Below are positions 8,210 to 17,044 of a DNA stretch of 64,000 nt, piece after piece (within the stretch, counting starts at the first letter, position 1; each line of letters begins with the position of its first letter). The notes under the pieces are model-generated. The model saw only the letters and a program-made list of their open reading frames with translations, ran no database searches and was not told the DNA's origin. Made by a program: the position numbers and the translations under genes. The stretch is from Citrobacter telavivensis. Lineage in GTDB: Bacteria; Pseudomonadota; Gammaproteobacteria; Enterobacterales; Enterobacteriaceae. The stretch lies in assembly GCA_009363175.1 (NCBI GenBank), contig CP045205.1, positions 2,170,001 through 2,234,000 of the forward strand, in the 5' to 3' direction.

Positions 8210-9223
8210 ATGTCTGAAGGCTGGAATATTGCCGTCCTCGGCGCGACGGGCGCCGTCGGCGAAGCGTTGCTTGAAACCCTGGCTGAACGTCAGTTCCCGG
8301 TTGGGGAAATTTTTGCGCTGGCACGTAATGAAAGTGCAGGCGAACATCTGCGCTTTGGTGGTAAGTCAGTGATGGTGCAGGATGCGGCTGAATTCGACTG
8401 GACGCAGGCACAGCTGGCCTTTTTCGTTGCCGGTGTCGACGCCACGGCAGCCTGGGTGGACGAGGCGACAAATGCGGGCTGTCTGGTCATTGATACCAGC
8501 GGTCTGTTCGCGCTTGAGCCGGACGTCCCGCTGGTGGTGCCAGACGTGAACCCGTTCGTGCTGGCAGACTACCGCAATCGTAACGTGATCGCTGTGCCGA
8601 ACAGCCTGACCAGCCAGTTGCTGGCCGCGCTGAAGCCGCTTATCGATGAGGGGGGACTCTCTCGCATCACCGTAACCAGTCTGCTTTCTGCATCTGCGCA
8701 CGGTAAGAAAGCCGTCGATGCCCTCGCCGGGCAGAGTGCGAAACTGCTGAACGGGATCCCCATTGATGACGATGATTTCTTTGGCCGCCAGCTGGCGTTC
8801 AATATGTTGCCGCTGTTGCCGGATCGCGAAGGCAGCGTGCGTGAAGAGCGGCGGATCGTCGATGAAGTGCGCAAAATCATGCAGGATGACGGGTTGATGA
8901 TTTCGGCAAGCTGCGTACAGTCACCGGTGTTTTATGGCCACGCGCAGATGGTGGCATTTGAAGCGCTGCGTCCACTGGCTGCCGAAGAGGCTCGCGATGC
9001 CTTTGCCCGTGGCGAAGACATTGTGCTGTCGCAAGAGAGTGATTTCCCGACTCAGGTTGGCGATGCCACCGGCAGCGCGCACCTGTCCGTGGGCTGTGTG
9101 CGTAACGATTACGGTATGCCAGAGCAGGTTCAGTTCTGGTCCGTGGCGGATAACGTTCGCTTTGGCGGCGCGCTGATGGCGGTGAAAATTGCGGAAAAAC
9201 TGGTGCAGGAGTACCTGTACTGA
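8210..9223 (+). CDS. usg: Usg, aspartate-semialdehyde dehydrogenase-like protein
   Basis: 337 residues, related to Asd. It shows the N-terminal nucleotide fold (NIAVLGATGAVGEALL, residues 6-21) and the semialdehyde dehydrogenase dimerisation domain with PVFYGHAQMVAFEA. The catalytic cysteine of Asd (motif PNCxxxQ) is replaced: here the motif reads PNSLTSQ, with Ser132. The protein is therefore unlikely to be a working Asd, and its function is unknown. The stop overlaps the truA start by one base (TGATG), the coupling known from E. coli. Confidence 0.93.
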   Translation: MSEGWNIAVLGATGAVGEALLETLAERQFPVGEIFALARNESAGEHLRFGGKSVMVQDAAEFDWTQAQLAFFVAGVDATAAWVDEATNAGCLVIDTSGLFALEPDVPLVVPDVNPFVLADYRNRNVIAVPNSLTSQLLAALKPLIDEGGLSRITVTSLLSASAHGKKAVDALAGQSAKLLNGIPIDDDDFFGRQLAFNMLPLLPDREGSVREERRIVDEVRKIMQDDGLMISASCVQSPVFYGHAQMVAFEALRPLAAEEARDAFARGEDIVLSQESDFPTQVGDATGSAHLSVGCVRNDYGMPEQVQFWSVADNVRFGGALMAVKIAEKLVQEYLY

Positions 9224-10035
9224 TGTCTGACCAGCAACGCTCGCCGGTGTATAAAATTGCGCTGGGCATCGAGTATGACGGCAGCAAATATTATGGCTGG
9301 CAGCGTCAGAATGAAGTCCGCAGTGTGCAGGAAAAGCTGGAAAAGGCGCTCTCACAGGTTGCCAATGAGCCGATTAACGTCTTTTGCGCCGGACGCACCG
9401 ATGCCGGTGTGCACGGCACCGGTCAGGTTGTGCATTTTGAAACCACCGCTTTGCGCAAAGATGCGGCATGGACATTGGGTGTAAATGCGAATTTACCTGG
9501 TGACATCGCGGTGCGATGGGTGAAAGCTGTACCGGAAGATTTTCACGCGCGTTTCAGCGCCACGGCTCGCCGATATCGTTACATCATCTACAATCATCGG
9601 TTACGTCCGGCGGTGTTAGGTAAAGGTGTGACGCATTATTATGAACCGCTGGACGCTGAGCGCATGCATCGTGCGGCGCAGTGTCTGATTGGCGAGAATG
9701 ACTTTACGTCGTTTCGCGCCGTCCAGTGCCAGTCGCGCACGCCGTGGCGCAACGTGATGCACATTACGGTCTCGCGCCATGGCGCGTATGTGGTGGTCGA
9801 TATCAAAGCGAATGCCTTTGTACATCATATGGTCAGGAACATTGTTGGCAGCCTGATGGAAGTAGGTGCCCACAACCAGCCGGAGAGCTGGATAGCAGAG
9901 TTGTTAGCGGCAAAGGACAGAACGCTCGCAGCGGCAACGGCGAAGGCCGAAGGACTGTATCTGGTTGCGGTGGACTACCCTGACCGGTTTGACCTTCCTA
10001 AACCGCCCATGGGCCCGCTCTTTCTGGCGGACTAA
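9223..10035 (+). CDS. truA: tRNA pseudouridine(38-40) synthase TruA
   Basis: 270 residues, as in E. coli. It makes pseudouridine at positions 38, 39 and 40 of the tRNA anticodon arm. The catalytic aspartate is Asp60 in CAGRTDAGVHGTGQV. The second conserved block (ANAFVHHMVRNIVGSL) is also present. The start overlaps the usg stop, and dedA follows 24 bases later, so it sits in the middle of an operon. Confidence 0.98.
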   Translation: MSDQQRSPVYKIALGIEYDGSKYYGWQRQNEVRSVQEKLEKALSQVANEPINVFCAGRTDAGVHGTGQVVHFETTALRKDAAWTLGVNANLPGDIAVRWVKAVPEDFHARFSATARRYRYIIYNHRLRPAVLGKGVTHYYEPLDAERMHRAAQCLIGENDFTSFRAVQCQSRTPWRNVMHITVSRHGAYVVVDIKANAFVHHMVRNIVGSLMEVGAHNQPESWIAELLAAKDRTLAAATAKAEGLYLVAVDYPDRFDLPKPPMGPLFLAD

Positions 10036-10059
10036 TTCAAGTCGTATAAAGGCACAACT

Positions 10060-10719
10060 ATGGACCTGATTTACTTCCTTATCGATTTTATCCTGCATAT
10101 TGATGTGCACCTGGCGGAACTGGTCGCACAGTACGGCGTTTGGGTTTACGCGATTTTGTTCCTGATCCTGTTTTGTGAAACCGGACTGGTGGTGACGCCG
10201 TTCCTGCCAGGCGATTCCCTGCTGTTTGTGGCGGGGGCGCTGGCGTCGCTGGGCACTAACGATCTCAACGTGCACCTGATGGTGGTGTTGATGCTGATTG
10301 CCGCGATTGTTGGCGATGCGGTGAATTACACTATTGGTCGATTGTTCGGTGAGAAGTTATTCAGTAACCCGAACTCGAAGATTTTCCGCCGCAGCTATCT
10401 GGACAAGACGCATCAGTTTTACGAAAAACATGGCGGAAAAACCATCATTCTCGCCCGTTTTGTACCGATCGTCAGAACATTTGCGCCGTTTGTGGCGGGA
10501 ATGGGACATATGTCGTATCGTCATTTTGCGGCTTATAACGTGATAGGCGCGCTGCTGTGGGTTCTGCTCTTCACCTACGCAGGTTACTTCTTTGGTACCA
10601 TTCCGATGATTCAGAACAACCTTAAGTTGCTGATTGTCGGGATTATTGTGGTGTCTATCCTGCCGGGCGTGGTGGAAATTATTCGCCATAAACGCGCGGC
10701 GTCACGTGTAACAAAATAG
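10060..10719 (+). CDS. dedA: DedA family membrane protein
   Basis: 219 residues with several membrane helices. It carries the DedA/VTT family signatures: ETGLVVTPFLPGDSLLF (about 43-59), GDAVNYTIGR, and the motif RFVPIVRTFAPFVAGMGHM with the conserved arginines needed for function in relatives. Related proteins act as lipid scramblases or proton-dependent transporters; the role of this paralogue is not settled. It is followed by a 150-bp gap with a hairpin before accD. Confidence 0.95.
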   Translation: MDLIYFLIDFILHIDVHLAELVAQYGVWVYAILFLILFCETGLVVTPFLPGDSLLFVAGALASLGTNDLNVHLMVVLMLIAAIVGDAVNYTIGRLFGEKLFSNPNSKIFRRSYLDKTHQFYEKHGGKTIILARFVPIVRTFAPFVAGMGHMSYRHFAAYNVIGALLWVLLFTYAGYFFGTIPMIQNNLKLLIVGIIVVSILPGVVEIIRHKRAASRVTK

Positions 10720-10800
10720 AAACTAACTCGGCGGTTCGACCACTTTTTTGTCCAAAGTTTCGGGCTGTTATGTTTTAATGTGCAACATTCATGGTCTGTT

Positions 10801-10828
10801 GGGGGCAAAAATGGCATTATGCGCCCCC
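10801..10828 (+). other. Hairpin in the accD leader
   Basis: GGGGGC (10801-10806) pairs with GCCCCC (10823-10828) around a 16-base loop. It lies 45 bases before the accD start. It may be an mRNA structure affecting accD translation, but no T run makes it a terminator. Confidence 0.4.
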
Positions 10829-10872
10829 ACGGCAAAACTGGAACACACCAGGTTCAGGCAGAAAGGTCATAA

Positions 10873-11787
10873 ATGAGCTGGATTGAACGAATTAAAAGCA
10901 ACATTACGCCCACCCGCAAGGCAAGTATTCCTGAAGGGGTGTGGACTAAGTGTGATAGCTGCGGTCAGGTTTTATACCGTGCTGAGCTGGAACGTAATCT
11001 CGAGGTCTGTCCGAAGTGTGACCATCACATGCGTATGTCGGCGCGTAACCGCCTGCATAGCCTGTTAGATGAAGGAACGCTGGTGGAGCTGGGTAGCGAA
11101 CTTGAGCCGAAAGACGTACTGAAGTTCCGTGACTCCAAGAAATACAAAGACCGTCTGGCTTCCGCGCAAAAGGAAACCGGCGAGAAAGATGCGCTGGTGG
11201 TGATGAAAGGCACGCTTCACGGCATGCCGGTCGTCGCGGCGGCATTTGAGTTTGCTTTCATGGGCGGCTCGATGGGTTCTGTGGTCGGCGCACGTTTTGT
11301 GCGTGCTGTAGAACAGGCGCTGGAAGATAACTGTCCGCTGGTGTGCTTCTCCGCCTCCGGCGGCGCGCGTATGCAGGAAGCGCTGATGTCGCTGATGCAG
11401 ATGGCGAAAACCTCTGCGGCGCTGGCAAAAATGCAGGAACGCGGTCTGCCGTACATCTCCGTGCTGACCGACCCAACGATGGGCGGTGTCTCTGCAAGCT
11501 TCGCGATGCTGGGCGATCTCAACATTGCTGAACCGAAAGCGCTGATCGGCTTCGCGGGTCCGCGCGTTATCGAACAAACCGTACGTGAGAAACTGCCGCC
11601 GGGATTCCAGCGCAGTGAGTTTCTGATCGAAAAAGGCGCTATCGATATGATCGTCCGCCGTCCGGAGATGCGCCTGAAACTGGCAAGCATTCTGGCGAAG
11701 CTGATGAATCTGCCGGCGCCAAATCCGGATACCCCGCGTGAAGGCGTGGTGGTGCCACCGGTGCCGGATCAGGAACCAGAGGCCTGA
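10873..11787 (+). CDS. accD: Acetyl-CoA carboxylase carboxyltransferase subunit beta AccD
   Basis: 304 residues. With AccA it forms the carboxyltransferase that moves the carboxyl group from biotinyl-BCCP to acetyl-CoA, giving malonyl-CoA for fatty-acid synthesis. The N-terminal zinc ribbon has Cys27, Cys30, Cys46 and Cys49 (CDSC...CPKC), known in E. coli to bind DNA and mRNA as well. The crotonase-like core has ASGGARMQEALMSLMQM and DPTMGGVSASFA. A terminator follows at once, so accD is separated from folC at the transcript level. Confidence 0.98.
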   Translation: MSWIERIKSNITPTRKASIPEGVWTKCDSCGQVLYRAELERNLEVCPKCDHHMRMSARNRLHSLLDEGTLVELGSELEPKDVLKFRDSKKYKDRLASAQKETGEKDALVVMKGTLHGMPVVAAAFEFAFMGGSMGSVVGARFVRAVEQALEDNCPLVCFSASGGARMQEALMSLMQMAKTSAALAKMQERGLPYISVLTDPTMGGVSASFAMLGDLNIAEPKALIGFAGPRVIEQTVREKLPPGFQRSEFLIEKGAIDMIVRRPEMRLKLASILAKLMNLPAPNPDTPREGVVVPPVPDQEPEA

Positions 11788-11793
11788 TAACTG

Positions 11794-11829
11794 AAAAGGG
11801 CAGGGCCACAGGCGCTGCCCTTTTGCTTT
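11794..11829 (+). terminator. Rho-independent terminator after accD
   Basis: Stem AAAAGGGCAG (11794-11803) with CTGCCCTTTT (11815-11824), 11-base loop, then a T-rich tail. It begins seven bases after the accD stop. Confidence 0.9.
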
Positions 11830-11856
11830 TCTCAACGTAACGAATTTACGGGCATC

Positions 11857-13125
11857 ATGAATAACAAACGTATTCCTAAAGCCGCGTCGCCCCTGGCCTC
11901 GTGGCTTTCTTATCTGGAAAACCTCCACGCGAAGACTATCGATCTGGGCCTTGAACGCGTAAGCCAGGTGGCTGCGCGGCTGGGCGTGCTGAAGCCTGCG
12001 CCGTTTGTCTTCACCGTGGCGGGCACCAATGGCAAGGGCACCACCTGCCGGACGCTGGAGTCCATATTGACGACAGCGGGATACAAAGTCGGGGTATACA
12101 GTTCGCCGCATCTGGTGCGCTACACCGAACGTGTGCGTGTGCAGGGCAATGAACTGCCAGAATCGGCCCACACAGAATCCTTTGCGGAGATTGAAGCGGC
12201 GCGTGGGGATATCTCGCTGACATATTTTGAATACGGCACGCTGTCTGCGTTGTGGCTGTTTAAGCAGGCGCGACTGGATGTGGTGATTCTGGAGGTCGGG
12301 TTGGGCGGACGACTGGACGCGACAAACATCGTTGATGCCGATATCGCCGTGGTTACCAGCATTGCGCTGGATCATACCGACTGGCTGGGGCCAGATCGTG
12401 AAAGTATTGGCCGCGAAAAGGCCGGCATTTTCCGTGCGGATAAACCAGCGATTGTCGGCGAACCCGAAATGCCCTATACCATCGCCGATGTGGCGCTGGA
12501 GAAAGGCGCACGCCTACAGCGCCGTGGCGAAGACTGGCAGTTTACGGTAACGGAGACGGGGTGGTCCTTCAGCGACTGCCACGGTACATTGACCGATTTA
12601 CCGCTGCCACAGGTACCGCAACCCAATGCGGCGACCGCGCTGGCGGCACTGCGCGCCAGTGGCCTGAACGTCAGTGAACAGGCGATCCGCGACGGGATTG
12701 CTCAGGCGATTCTACCGGGACGTTTCCAGATTGTGAGCGAGTCGCCGCGCGTCATCCTCGATGTCGCGCATAATCCCCATGCGGCGGAATATCTGACCGG
12801 ACGGCTGAAAATGTTGCCGAAAAAGGGGCGCGTTCTTGCCGTTATCGGTATGCTACATGATAAGGATATTGCGGGAACGTTGGCCTGGTTGAAAAGCGTG
12901 GTCGACGACTGGTATTGTGCTCCGCTGGAAGGCCCCCGGGGGGCGACGGCAGAGCAACTGCTGGAACATCTCGGTAAAGGCAGTGTCTATGACAGTGTCG
13001 CGCTGGCATGGCACGCCGCTCTGGCAGACGCGAGACCAGAAGATACCGTACTGGTGTGTGGTTCATTCCACACGGTTGCACATGTCATGGAAGTAATGGA
13101 CGCGGGGAGAATCGGTGGCGAGTAA
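11857..13125 (+). CDS. folC: Dihydrofolate synthase / folylpolyglutamate synthase FolC
   Basis: 422 residues. It joins glutamate to dihydropteroate to make dihydrofolate, then extends the polyglutamate tail of reduced folates. It belongs to the Mur ligase fold: P-loop FTVAGTNGKGTTCRT (about 51-65), the central-domain block LEVGLGGRLDATNIVD and the C-terminal FDVAH-type motif, seen here as ILDVAHNPHAAEYL. Its 3' end overlaps dedD by 11 bases. Confidence 0.97.
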   Translation: MNNKRIPKAASPLASWLSYLENLHAKTIDLGLERVSQVAARLGVLKPAPFVFTVAGTNGKGTTCRTLESILTTAGYKVGVYSSPHLVRYTERVRVQGNELPESAHTESFAEIEAARGDISLTYFEYGTLSALWLFKQARLDVVILEVGLGGRLDATNIVDADIAVVTSIALDHTDWLGPDRESIGREKAGIFRADKPAIVGEPEMPYTIADVALEKGARLQRRGEDWQFTVTETGWSFSDCHGTLTDLPLPQVPQPNAATALAALRASGLNVSEQAIRDGIAQAILPGRFQIVSESPRVILDVAHNPHAAEYLTGRLKMLPKKGRVLAVIGMLHDKDIAGTLAWLKSVVDDWYCAPLEGPRGATAEQLLEHLGKGSVYDSVALAWHAALADARPEDTVLVCGSFHTVAHVMEVMDAGRIGGE

Positions 13126-13804
13126 GTTTCAGAATCGTTTAGTCGGCACGATTGTGCTGGTCGCGCTGGGCGTGATTGTGCTGCCCGGGCTGCTCGACGG
13201 GCAGAAAAAACATTATCAGGATGAATTCGCGGCGATCCCGCTGGTGCCGAAACCCGGCGATCGCGACGAGCCGGATATGATGCCTGCGGCAACGCAGGCA
13301 TTACCGACTCAACCACCGGAAGGGGCGGCAGAAGAGGTGCGGGCAGGCGATGCGGCGGCTCCGTCGCTGGATCCGTCACGCTATGCGTCAGCGAACAGTC
13401 CTGAGCTTGATACGACGCCAGCGCCCGTAGAACAACCCAAACCAAAACCGGTTGAAAAACCGAAGCCGCAACCGAAGCCACAGCCGACTGTGGACGCAAC
13501 GCCCGCTCCGGTTCCCACTCCTGCGCCAAAACCGGCGGTGGAAGAGAAACCGGCACCGACGGGTAAAGCCTATGTTGTGCAGTTGGGTGCGCTGAAAAAT
13601 GCCGATAAGGTCAATGAGATCGTGGGTAAACTTCGTGGCGCAGGTTTCCGGGTATATACTTCTCCGTCAACGCCAGTACAGGGTAAAATAACCCGTATTC
13701 TCGTGGGGCCGGATGCATCACGCGACAAGCTGAAAGGTTCGCTCGGCGAGTTACAGCAAATCTCCGGATTAAGCGGAGTGGTGATGGGGTACAGCCCGAA
13801 CTAA
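13115..13804 (+). CDS. dedD: Cell-division SPOR-domain protein DedD
   Basis: 229 residues, slightly longer than E. coli DedD. It is a single-pass inner-membrane protein recruited to the septal ring, where its SPOR domain binds denuded peptidoglycan. Layout: short cytoplasmic tail, membrane helix at about 9-27 (LVGTIVLVALGVIVLPGLL), a periplasmic linker rich in Pro, Lys and Ala (about 95-148, repeats of PKP and QPK) and a SPOR domain at about 150-229 (AYVVQLGALKNADKVNEIV). The start is GTG 13115 inside folC. The linker accounts for the extra length. Confidence 0.95.
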   Translation: MASKFQNRLVGTIVLVALGVIVLPGLLDGQKKHYQDEFAAIPLVPKPGDRDEPDMMPAATQALPTQPPEGAAEEVRAGDAAAPSLDPSRYASANSPELDTTPAPVEQPKPKPVEKPKPQPKPQPTVDATPAPVPTPAPKPAVEEKPAPTGKAYVVQLGALKNADKVNEIVGKLRGAGFRVYTSPSTPVQGKITRILVGPDASRDKLKGSLGELQQISGLSGVVMGYSPN

Positions 13805-13813
13805 GTTAGGGTT

Positions 13814-13898
13814 GCCTGATGGCGGCGCTCGGCGTCTTATCAGGCTTACCACCTTGTGTTTGTTGGCCGGATGAGGTGTTTACATCGCCATCCGGCAG
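13814..13898. repeat. REP/BIME between dedD and cvpA
   Basis: Two REP-like units in opposite orientation: GCCTGATGGCGGCG...CGTCTTATCAGGC (13814-13845), then GGCCGGATGAGG...CATCGCCATCCGGCA ending at 13898. It lies right after the dedD stop. Confidence 0.85.
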
Positions 13899-13978
13899 TG
13901 CCCGAAGAGGCATAAAACGGTATGGCGTTGAATATTTTTTCAGCGCCATTTTTATTTACGCGCGGGAAGGAAATCCCT

Positions 13979-13994
13979 ACGCAAACGTTTTCTT
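13979..13994. promoter_or_regulatory. PurR box of the cvpA-purF operon
   Basis: ACGCAAACGTTTTCTT is a full match to the PurR operator (ACGCAAACGTTTNCNT). A -10 element TAGAAT lies at 14002-14007, so bound PurR would cover the promoter. In E. coli PurR with hypoxanthine or guanine represses cvpA-purF at this position. Confidence 0.93.
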
Positions 13995-14050
13995 TTTCTG
14001 TTAGAATGCGCCCCGAACAGGACGACAGGGCGTAAAATCGTGGGACACAT

Positions 14051-14539
14051 ATGGTCTGGATTGATTACGCCATTATTGCGGTGATTGGTTTTTCCTGTCT
14101 GGTTAGCCTGATCCGTGGCTTTGTTCGTGAAGCGTTATCGTTGGTGACATGGGGTTGTGCTTTCTTTGTCGCCAGCCATTACTACACTTACCTGTCTGTC
14201 TGGTTTTCGGGCTTTGAAGACGAACTGGTTCGAAACGGGATTGCCATCGCGGTGCTGTTTATCGCGACACTTATCGTCGGCGCCATTGTGAACTACGTGG
14301 TAGGGCAACTGGTTGAGAAAACCGGTCTGTCAGGTACCGACCGGGTTCTGGGGGTCTGTTTCGGCGCGCTGCGTGGTGTGTTGATTGTTGCTGCCATTCT
14401 GTTCTTTCTCGACACCTTTACGGGCCTGTCGAAAGGTGAAGACTGGAGTAAGTCACAGCTGATCCCGGAGTTCAGTTTCATCATCAGATGGTTCTTTGAC
14501 TATCTGCAAAGCTCGTCAAGTTTCTTGCCCAGAGCATAA
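14051..14539 (+). CDS. cvpA: Colicin V production protein CvpA
   Basis: 162 residues, an inner-membrane protein with about four hydrophobic helices (VWIDYAIIAVIGFSCLVSLI at the start, then about 30-48, 65-85 and 100-120) and a short cytoplasmic tail. Named for its need in plasmid colicin V export; its physiological role is linked to envelope stress but is not well defined. It is the first gene of the PurR-controlled cvpA-purF unit; purF starts 34 bases after its stop. Confidence 0.95.
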   Translation: MVWIDYAIIAVIGFSCLVSLIRGFVREALSLVTWGCAFFVASHYYTYLSVWFSGFEDELVRNGIAIAVLFIATLIVGAIVNYVVGQLVEKTGLSGTDRVLGVCFGALRGVLIVAAILFFLDTFTGLSKGEDWSKSQLIPEFSFIIRWFFDYLQSSSSFLPRA

Positions 14540-14573
14540 GCGTTGGGTTGTAGCTTAACGAGGAAAAAGACGT

Positions 14574-16091
14574 ATGTGCGGTATTGTCGGTATCGCCGGT
14601 GTTATGCCGGTTAACCAGTCGATTTATGACGCCTTAACAGTGCTCCAGCATCGTGGTCAGGATGCCGCTGGCATTATCACCATCGATGCAAATAACTGCT
14701 TCCGTTTGCGTAAGGCAAACGGCCTGGTGAGCGATGTATTCGAAGCGCGTCACATGCAGCGTATGCAGGGCAATATGGGCATCGGTCATGTGCGTTACCC
14801 AACGGCTGGTAGCTCCAGCGCCTCTGAAGCTCAACCTTTCTACGTCAACTCCCCGTATGGCATCACGCTTGCCCACAATGGCAACCTGACTAATGCCCAC
14901 GAACTGCGTAAAAAGCTGTTTGAAGAGAAGCGCCGCCATATCAATACCACCTCAGATTCTGAGATCCTGCTCAATATCTTCGCCAGCGAACTGGATAAGT
15001 TCCGCCACTATCCGCTGGAAGCAGACAACATTTTTGCGGCAATTGCCGCGACCAACCGCCAGATCCGCGGCGCGTATGCCTGCGTGGCGATGATTATTGG
15101 TCACGGTATGGTCGCCTTCCGCGACCCGAACGGTATTCGTCCGCTGGTGTTGGGTAAACGTGATATCGGTGACGGCCGCACTGAGTATATGGTGGCGTCT
15201 GAGAGCGTTGCGCTGGATACGCTGGGCTTTGAGTTTCTGCGTGACGTTGCGTCGGGCGAAGCGGTCTATATCACTGAGAAAGGGCAATTGTTCACCCGTC
15301 AGTGTGCTGAAAACCCGGTCAGCAACCCGTGCCTGTTTGAGTATGTTTACTTCGCGCGTCCGGATTCCTTCATCGACAAGATTTCCGTCTACAGTGCCCG
15401 TGTGAATATGGGGACCAAACTTGGCGAAAAAATTGCCCGCGAATGGGAAGATCTGGATATCGACGTGGTCATTCCGATTCCGGAAACCTCCTGCGACATC
15501 GCGCTGGAAATTGCGCGTATTCTCGGTAAGCCGTACCGCCAGGGGTTTGTGAAAAACCGCTATGTCGGCCGTACCTTTATCATGCCGGGACAACAGCTGC
15601 GTCGTAAGTCCGTACGTCGCAAACTGAACGCTAACCGCGCTGAGTTCCGTGATAAAAATGTCCTGCTGGTGGATGACTCCATTGTGCGCGGCACCACCTC
15701 AGAACAGATTATTGAGATGGCGCGTGAAGCCGGGGCGAAAAAGGTCTATCTGGCCTCTGCCGCACCGGAGATTCGCTTCCCGAACGTGTACGGTATCGAC
15801 ATGCCTACCGCAAATGAACTGATTGCGCATGGTCGTGAAGTGGATGAGATTCGACAGATAATTGGCGCAGACGGTCTTATCTTCCAGGATCTTGACGATC
15901 TGATCGACGCCGTGCGTGCCGAGAACCCGGATATTCAGCAGTTTGAATGTTCCGTGTTTAACGGCGTCTACGTCACGAAGGATGTCGATCAGCAATATCT
16001 CGATTTCCTCGATTCCCTGCGTAATGACGATGCCAAAGCGGTCCAGTTGCAGAACGAAGTCGAAAACCTCGAGATGCACAACGAAGGGTAA
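14574..16091 (+). CDS. purF: Amidophosphoribosyltransferase PurF
   Basis: 505 residues. It carries out the first committed step of purine synthesis: PRPP plus glutamine to 5-phosphoribosylamine. The chain begins MCGIVGIAG; removal of Met exposes the N-terminal nucleophile cysteine of the class II glutaminase domain (1-235). The phosphoribosyltransferase domain has the PRPP motif VLLVDDSIVRGTTSEQI (about 363-379). Feedback inhibition by AMP and GMP is known for the family. Transcribed with cvpA under the PurR box. Confidence 0.98.
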   Translation: MCGIVGIAGVMPVNQSIYDALTVLQHRGQDAAGIITIDANNCFRLRKANGLVSDVFEARHMQRMQGNMGIGHVRYPTAGSSSASEAQPFYVNSPYGITLAHNGNLTNAHELRKKLFEEKRRHINTTSDSEILLNIFASELDKFRHYPLEADNIFAAIAATNRQIRGAYACVAMIIGHGMVAFRDPNGIRPLVLGKRDIGDGRTEYMVASESVALDTLGFEFLRDVASGEAVYITEKGQLFTRQCAENPVSNPCLFEYVYFARPDSFIDKISVYSARVNMGTKLGEKIAREWEDLDIDVVIPIPETSCDIALEIARILGKPYRQGFVKNRYVGRTFIMPGQQLRRKSVRRKLNANRAEFRDKNVLLVDDSIVRGTTSEQIIEMAREAGAKKVYLASAAPEIRFPNVYGIDMPTANELIAHGREVDEIRQIIGADGLIFQDLDDLIDAVRAENPDIQQFECSVFNGVYVTKDVDQQYLDFLDSLRNDDAKAVQLQNEVENLEMHNEG

Positions 16092-16186
16092 TCCTGACCT
16101 GCCAGGGGGCGAATCCCGCCCCCTGACTTGCAACTCCCCATAAAATCCTGCAAAGTCAGCCCAGAAGTCAGACAGGGCGATATATC

Positions 16187-16756
16187 ATGAAACGACTCAT
16201 AGTAGGGATCAGCGGTGCCAGCGGCGCCATTTACGGCGTGCGGCTGTTGCAGGTTTTACGCGATGTACCGGACGTTGAAACGCATCTCATCATGAGCCAG
16301 GCCGCCCGCCAGACGCTGTCGCTGGAGACCGATTTATCGCTGCGCGATGTCCAGGCGCTTGCCAACGTGACGCACGATGCGCGCGACATTGCCGCCAGCA
16401 TTTCCTCAGGCTCATTTTCGACTGCCGGCATGGTGATTCTGCCATGCTCCATCAAAACCCTTTCCGGTATTGTGCACAGCTATACCGACGGCCTGTTGAC
16501 CCGTGCGGCAGACGTGGTGTTGAAAGAGCGCCGTCCGCTGGTGCTGTGCGTTCGGGAAACGCCGCTCCATCTTGGGCATCTGCGCTTAATGACTCAGGCG
16601 GCGGAAATTGGTGCGGTGATTATGCCGCCGGTTCCGGCGTTTTATCATCGTCCTGTGACGCTGGATGATGTGATAAATCAAACGGTTAATCGCGTTCTCG
16701 ATCAGTTTGATATCGCCCTGCCGCAGGACCTTTTTACCCGCTGGCAGGGGGCATAA
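16187..16756 (+). CDS. ubiX: Flavin prenyltransferase UbiX
   Basis: 189 residues. It joins dimethylallyl monophosphate to reduced FMN to make prenylated FMN, the cofactor of the UbiD decarboxylase in ubiquinone synthesis. The flavin-binding start IVGISGASGAIYGVRLL and the SSGSFSTAGMVILPCSIKT block are typical. It lies 95 bases after purF in the same direction, as in E. coli, and a terminator follows. Confidence 0.96.
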   Translation: MKRLIVGISGASGAIYGVRLLQVLRDVPDVETHLIMSQAARQTLSLETDLSLRDVQALANVTHDARDIAASISSGSFSTAGMVILPCSIKTLSGIVHSYTDGLLTRAADVVLKERRPLVLCVRETPLHLGHLRLMTQAAEIGAVIMPPVPAFYHRPVTLDDVINQTVNRVLDQFDIALPQDLFTRWQGA

Positions 16757-16788
16757 CATTGCGCTGTCAGCGTGCCTTTTTGCATCAG

Positions 16789-16811
16789 TTGCCCTGTTTC
16801 AGGGCAATTTT
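16789..16811 (+). terminator. Rho-independent terminator after ubiX
   Basis: Stem TTGCCCTG (16789-16796) with CAGGGCAA (16800-16807), three-base loop, then TTTTG. Confidence 0.88.
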
Positions 16812-16961
16812 GTAACCGCGATCATATCCTCAACATTTAATTCGCTAAATCCATTCGAAACGCTGCGGTTCATCCGTCAGACCTGCTATCTTCAACATCA
16901 GGACAATATTGCAACGTTTTATTAACATATTTAACGTCGAATATCCCGGGCGGCGCGAAAA

Positions 16962-16977
16962 TGGCATAAGACCTGCA
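16962..16977 (+). promoter_or_regulatory. Sigma-54 promoter of argT
   Basis: TGGCAT-AAGAC-CTGCA matches the -24/-12 consensus TGGCAC-N5-TTGCA with two differences. It lies 68 bases before the argT start. In Salmonella and E. coli argT is nitrogen-regulated (NtrC, sigma-54). I could not identify a clear NtrC site upstream of it. Confidence 0.75.
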
Positions 16978-17044
16978 TGAAAAAGCCTGCAAACACACAA
17001 CACAACGTAAAACATAATAAAGTCATTCCACTTGAGGGTTATGT

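Noticed and set aside
8210..9223. Annotation of usg as a second aspartate-semialdehyde dehydrogenase
   Set aside because: The catalytic cysteine is serine, so the enzymatic name is not supported.
11065..12375. 436-codon reverse frame over accD and folC
   Set aside because: Antisense shadow of two well-recognised genes; it spans the accD terminator, and its translation is rich in His, Arg and Gln like other shadows.
13819..14004. 61-codon frame between dedD and cvpA
   Set aside because: Runs through REP units and the PurR box; low-complexity translation without a good start.
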